This document shows, one piece after another, positions 61,329 through 64,000 of a stretch of DNA of 64,000 bases. Position 1 is the first letter of the stretch. Every line of letters starts with the position of its first letter. The stretch lies in contig NZ_FOMG01000004.1 of assembly GCF_900112485.1 (NCBI RefSeq), positions 145,236-209,235 of the forward strand, written 5' to 3'. Below the pieces are notes generated by a model, which saw only the letters and a list, made by a program, of their open reading frames with translations, was not told the DNA's origin and searched no databases. The position numbers and the translations under genes are program-made. Source of the stretch: Clostridium uliginosum. Its GTDB lineage: Bacteria > Bacillota > Clostridia > Clostridiales > Clostridiaceae.

Positions 61329-63086
61329 TTAAATTCTTAATAGTATCTCATTTATTGCTTCACTTATCTTTATTCTTTCATCATAAACCCATTTCACATC
61401 AAATTTTAGGTTAAATATTTTAGAGAATGAGTAATACATGTTTACCTTTTGATAGTAAATTTCCAAATCATCCAAGTTCCCATTAAAGCAATGTGGAATA
61501 AATAATTCATTCTGCTTATTTATAAATAACTCATCTACATATTCTAAAAATTTCTCCATTAATTCATCTCTTGAAGTATCAAATGGAACTTTTAATAAAT
61601 CCCACTCTATATCTTCATTAAGTTTATATTTTTTTATTTTATCTAAAATCAAAATATATTCACTTATATCCATTTTAGTATAATAATCTAGCTTTTCTTC
61701 TCTAGTACTCCAAAGAGCAAGCTTCTCATTTAAAGGTAAGCTCTTAATATTTAATATAGCCTCTGATGGACCAATTACAGCTTTTCTTATAACTTTATCC
61801 TGTTCTTCAAGTTTAGCCTTAATAAAGTCCGCCGTGCCTCCAATACCTGCAATATAACCAACATCATAAATACCAATTCTACCTGCACGACCACCTACCT
61901 GCTTTATTTCCTGTGAAGTTAACTCTCTCACTTCTTCTCCATCAAACTTCCTTATACTCATAAAGATAATTCTTCTAATAGGTAAATTAACTCCCATTCC
62001 TATTGCATCTGTAGTTACAAGTATATTTGTTTCTTTATTTACAAATTGTGCATATTGCATTTTTCTAACTTCTGGTGGTAAATCTCCATATATAATGCTT
62101 GCTTTAATTCCATTGCTTGAATATTCCTGTGCTATCTCTAATACTCTTTTTTTAGAAAATACTACAAGTGCATCTCCTTCTCTAGCATTATTATAATTAA
62201 AGTTTTTATATTCAACTTCAAGTGGTATAGCCCTTTTATATTCTTTTATTTCATATTCATCATTGCAATCATTTATCATCTTTTCTAATATATATTTTGC
62301 ATTAGCTGCTCCACATATATGTATTTCATCACATTGTAATCCAAGCACTGCTTTACTCCATGCCATTCCCCTTTGGGTATCACTTATCATTTGAATTTCG
62401 TCAATAACAGCTATATCATAACGCTCTTTCAAATTCACCTTCTCTATTGTACATGAAACATGGGTAGCTCCTAAATTTAAGATTTCTTCTTCACCAGTTG
62501 ATAAATCACAAACTATTCCTTCTTTATTTAGCTTTTCAAAATTTTCTAAAGCAAGAATTCTAAGAGGAGATAGGTACACCCCTTTTTTTGCAGTTTTAAG
62601 CCGTTCTATAGCATTATATGTTTTACCAGTATTCGTATCACCTAAATGTATATAAAACCTTCTCTTCATGCTCCTAGCTGCAGGATATTCATCTTTATGA
62701 TTGCTTGGGAATTTTTCTTCAAATTCTTTTGCAATTAATTTAGGTATATGCATTTTTGTAAGAACTGTCATTAGCCCTTGATTTAGAAAGTTATTATAAT
62801 TTCCACGTATTACTTGGTAAAAATCAAAATCTGTATTGTTTTTCTTATTATATGCATCAAGCATTCTCTTTGAAGTATATTCAAGTAATTCTTCATATCT
62901 TTCACATACCATATTGAAATCTTTTAACCCTTGATTATCTAATTCCTTAAGATGCCTTAGTTTCTTTCTTATTGAACTCTCATGTTCTATAAGTGCTCCT
63001 GATTTTGAATGCTCTACTATTTCTTCTATTTGACTTATTTGACTTTTATACTTCTTAAACTCTCTTTGTGATGCATTCTTTTTCAT
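61329..63086 (-). CDS. Suv3-like superfamily 2 RNA helicase
   Basis: A 585-residue helicase: an N-terminal helical region (1-150), Walker A HLGDTNTGKTYNA, motif Ia YLSPLRILALE, DEIQ box AVIDEIQM, motif III-like HICGAANA, motif V TDAIGMGVNLP and motif VI QVGGRAGR, as in mitochondrial/bacterial Suv3. The Suv3 C-terminal domain follows. It probably unwinds structured RNA in turnover or ribosome work. AGGAG precedes the ATG. The MBL gene lies 46 bases upstream on the same strand, probably in one operon. Confidence 0.92.
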   Translation of the reverse strand: MKKNASQREFKKYKSQISQIEEIVEHSKSGALIEHESSIRKKLRHLKELDNQGLKDFNMVCERYEELLEYTSKRMLDAYNKKNNTDFDFYQVIRGNYNNFLNQGLMTVLTKMHIPKLIAKEFEEKFPSNHKDEYPAARSMKRRFYIHLGDTNTGKTYNAIERLKTAKKGVYLSPLRILALENFEKLNKEGIVCDLSTGEEEILNLGATHVSCTIEKVNLKERYDIAVIDEIQMISDTQRGMAWSKAVLGLQCDEIHICGAANAKYILEKMINDCNDEYEIKEYKRAIPLEVEYKNFNYNNAREGDALVVFSKKRVLEIAQEYSSNGIKASIIYGDLPPEVRKMQYAQFVNKETNILVTTDAIGMGVNLPIRRIIFMSIRKFDGEEVRELTSQEIKQVGGRAGRIGIYDVGYIAGIGGTADFIKAKLEEQDKVIRKAVIGPSEAILNIKSLPLNEKLALWSTREEKLDYYTKMDISEYILILDKIKKYKLNEDIEWDLLKVPFDTSRDELMEKFLEYVDELFINKQNELFIPHCFNGNLDDLEIYYQKVNMYYSFSKIFNLKFDVKWVYDERIKISEAINEILLRI

Positions 63087-63131
63087 CTATTCTTACACTC
63101 CTATCAATAAGGCATCTTAAAAAATAAATGC

Positions 63132-63839
63132 CTAATACTTTATTTCAACAACATTAAAACCATTATCTTTTATTTCCTGCTCTGTTATGTGTTTATCAAG
63201 ATGCATACAATAAATATTGTTTCTAAATTCTGGTGAAACTATGTCACAAAGCTTTGTTAATGATAAGTGGTTATTATTTTCATATTCTAGTCCACACGTA
63301 TCTTGATATATCCTATTGATTTCTCCATTTTTCATCTTTTCAATCACTTTATTACTTATAACATTTGCATCCCCACTATAATAAAATGACTGTCCATTTA
63401 ATTTCATTATAAATCCATATGATGGTATTGTATCAACATGAGAAACAGGTAAAAATTCTATAGCAAACTGCCCAAGTTGTCTATCTCTAACATATACTAT
63501 ATCAAAACTATTAATATTATACATTTCAGAACTTACACCTATACTAGTTAAAAAACTTTTCATTAATTCTTTTTTTGGAAAAAATATATTTACTTTACGT
63601 TTTAAAATGTAATATGAATAAAATATTACCTCACCCAAACTCCCAACATGATCAGGATGCGTATGAGTAATTACAATATATAAACTTTCTAGTCCACTTA
63701 ATATGTCAAGTTGTTGTAATCTATGAAAAACAGTTCCTCCACAATCAATAAGAAGTAAACTATTATCCTTCTTTATAAAAGCACTTGTATTACCTAAGTC
63801 AGTATTAAAAGCACTTCCTTTACCAATAAAATTAAGCAT
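63132..63839 (-). CDS. MBL-fold metallo-hydrolase (RNase Z-like)
   Basis: A 235-residue metallo-beta-lactamase-fold hydrolase: NTSAFIKKDNSLLLIDCGG strand pair, THTHPDHVGSLGE metal motif, PVSHVDTIPSYG, YYSGDAN and a final CMHLDKH His. The short form resembles RNase Z/phosphodiesterase-type family members, but the substrate is not certain. Start with TAGGAGGGT 5 bases before the ATG. It precedes the Suv3-like helicase, hinting at a shared RNA-processing role (inference). Confidence 0.88.
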   Translation of the reverse strand: MLNFIGKGSAFNTDLGNTSAFIKKDNSLLLIDCGGTVFHRLQQLDILSGLESLYIVITHTHPDHVGSLGEVIFYSYYILKRKVNIFFPKKELMKSFLTSIGVSSEMYNINSFDIVYVRDRQLGQFAIEFLPVSHVDTIPSYGFIMKLNGQSFYYSGDANVISNKVIEKMKNGEINRIYQDTCGLEYENNNHLSLTKLCDIVSPEFRNNIYCMHLDKHITEQEIKDNGFNVVEIKY

Positions 63840-63928
63840 TTTACCCTCCTAATTAATATTTATAATATTATTGTTACTTATCTAATCTCACTATTCCTTA
63901 TAACTTATAATAATTATAAAATAGAATA

Positions 63929-63965
63929 ATTTAAAGGTACCTGAAGTATTATCAAGTACCTTTGT
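63929..63965. terminator. Hairpin near the right edge
   Basis: AAAGGTAC-CTGA/TCA-AGTACCTTT stem, upstream of the MBL gene. It could end a minus-strand gene beyond the right edge. A small palindrome ATCACTA-A-TAGTGAT at 63979-63993 follows. Confidence 0.45.
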
Positions 63966-64000
63966 TAAATAATAATTGATCACTAATAGTGATTTTAATG

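Overview
The window is about 64 kb of very AT-rich, gene-dense DNA. Low GC, strong AGGAGG-type ribosome sites, U-run terminators, spore-layer genes (SPOCS-like and DUF4489-like proteins), and zinc-ribbon, NlpC/P60 and YdcF-type cell-envelope genes point to a Clostridium sensu stricto chromosome. The species is inferred only from style. There is no CRISPR array, rRNA operon or intact prophage. Two tRNA genes (Lys-TTT, Arg-TCT) lie at 18.8-19.0 kb.

Layout. 0-5.5 kb: the 5' part of a ferredoxin-fused flavoprotein, an operon of a DDE integrase-like protein plus a flavin amine oxidase, a DEDDh exonuclease with a BRCT domain, and a lone phage-type replisome-organizer gene. 5.7-13.7 kb: a complete Wadjet (JetABCD) anti-plasmid SMC system in the order jetD-jetA-jetB-jetC, with a repeat element between jetD and jetA. 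14.4-18.5 kb: an FtsH paralog and an HMA-SafE-cupredoxin metal protein. 19-33 kb: small membrane and regulatory modules: three YdcF-type proteins, an SdpR/SdpI pair, a YtrA-type GntR-ABC operon, a TPR protein, a MazG-like protein, a broken S41 peptidase and the decayed remains of a local duplication. 33-43 kb: a frameshifted DUF4145-like gene, a 2'-5' RNA ligase-like protein, and a two-component system next to a polyprenyl-phosphate glycosyltransferase cluster (YkcC/YkcB-like plus a second GT-C enzyme). 43-55 kb: envelope and secreted proteins, a histidinol-phosphatase, and a cluster of zinc-ribbon membrane proteins ending in a cell-wall amidase. 56-64 kb: a FlK-like thioesterase, spore-layer proteins, a PRPP synthetase, ribosomal protein L25/Ctc, a Suv3-like helicase and an MBL-fold hydrolase.

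The signal that runs through the whole window is a family of short palindromic MITE-like elements, called family A here. Their ends read TAAGGCACAT...AAAATAACAAGTC. At least a dozen whole or partial copies occur, mostly just downstream of genes. In several cases the terminal TAA of the element is the stop codon of the neighbouring gene. A second family (B, ends GGCTCTGTTTTAAAAC or GGCTATGTTTTAAAAC) has at least four copies. Neither family has a transposase in the window.

Other points worth attention: the integrase-like protein has Asn in place of both catalytic Asp residues and is read in tandem with the amine oxidase. Several genes carry single-base lesions: a TGA in the signal anchor of the S41 peptidase, and two homopolymer frameshifts in the DUF4145-like gene. 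A short leader ORF with a strong ribosome site precedes the L25 gene.
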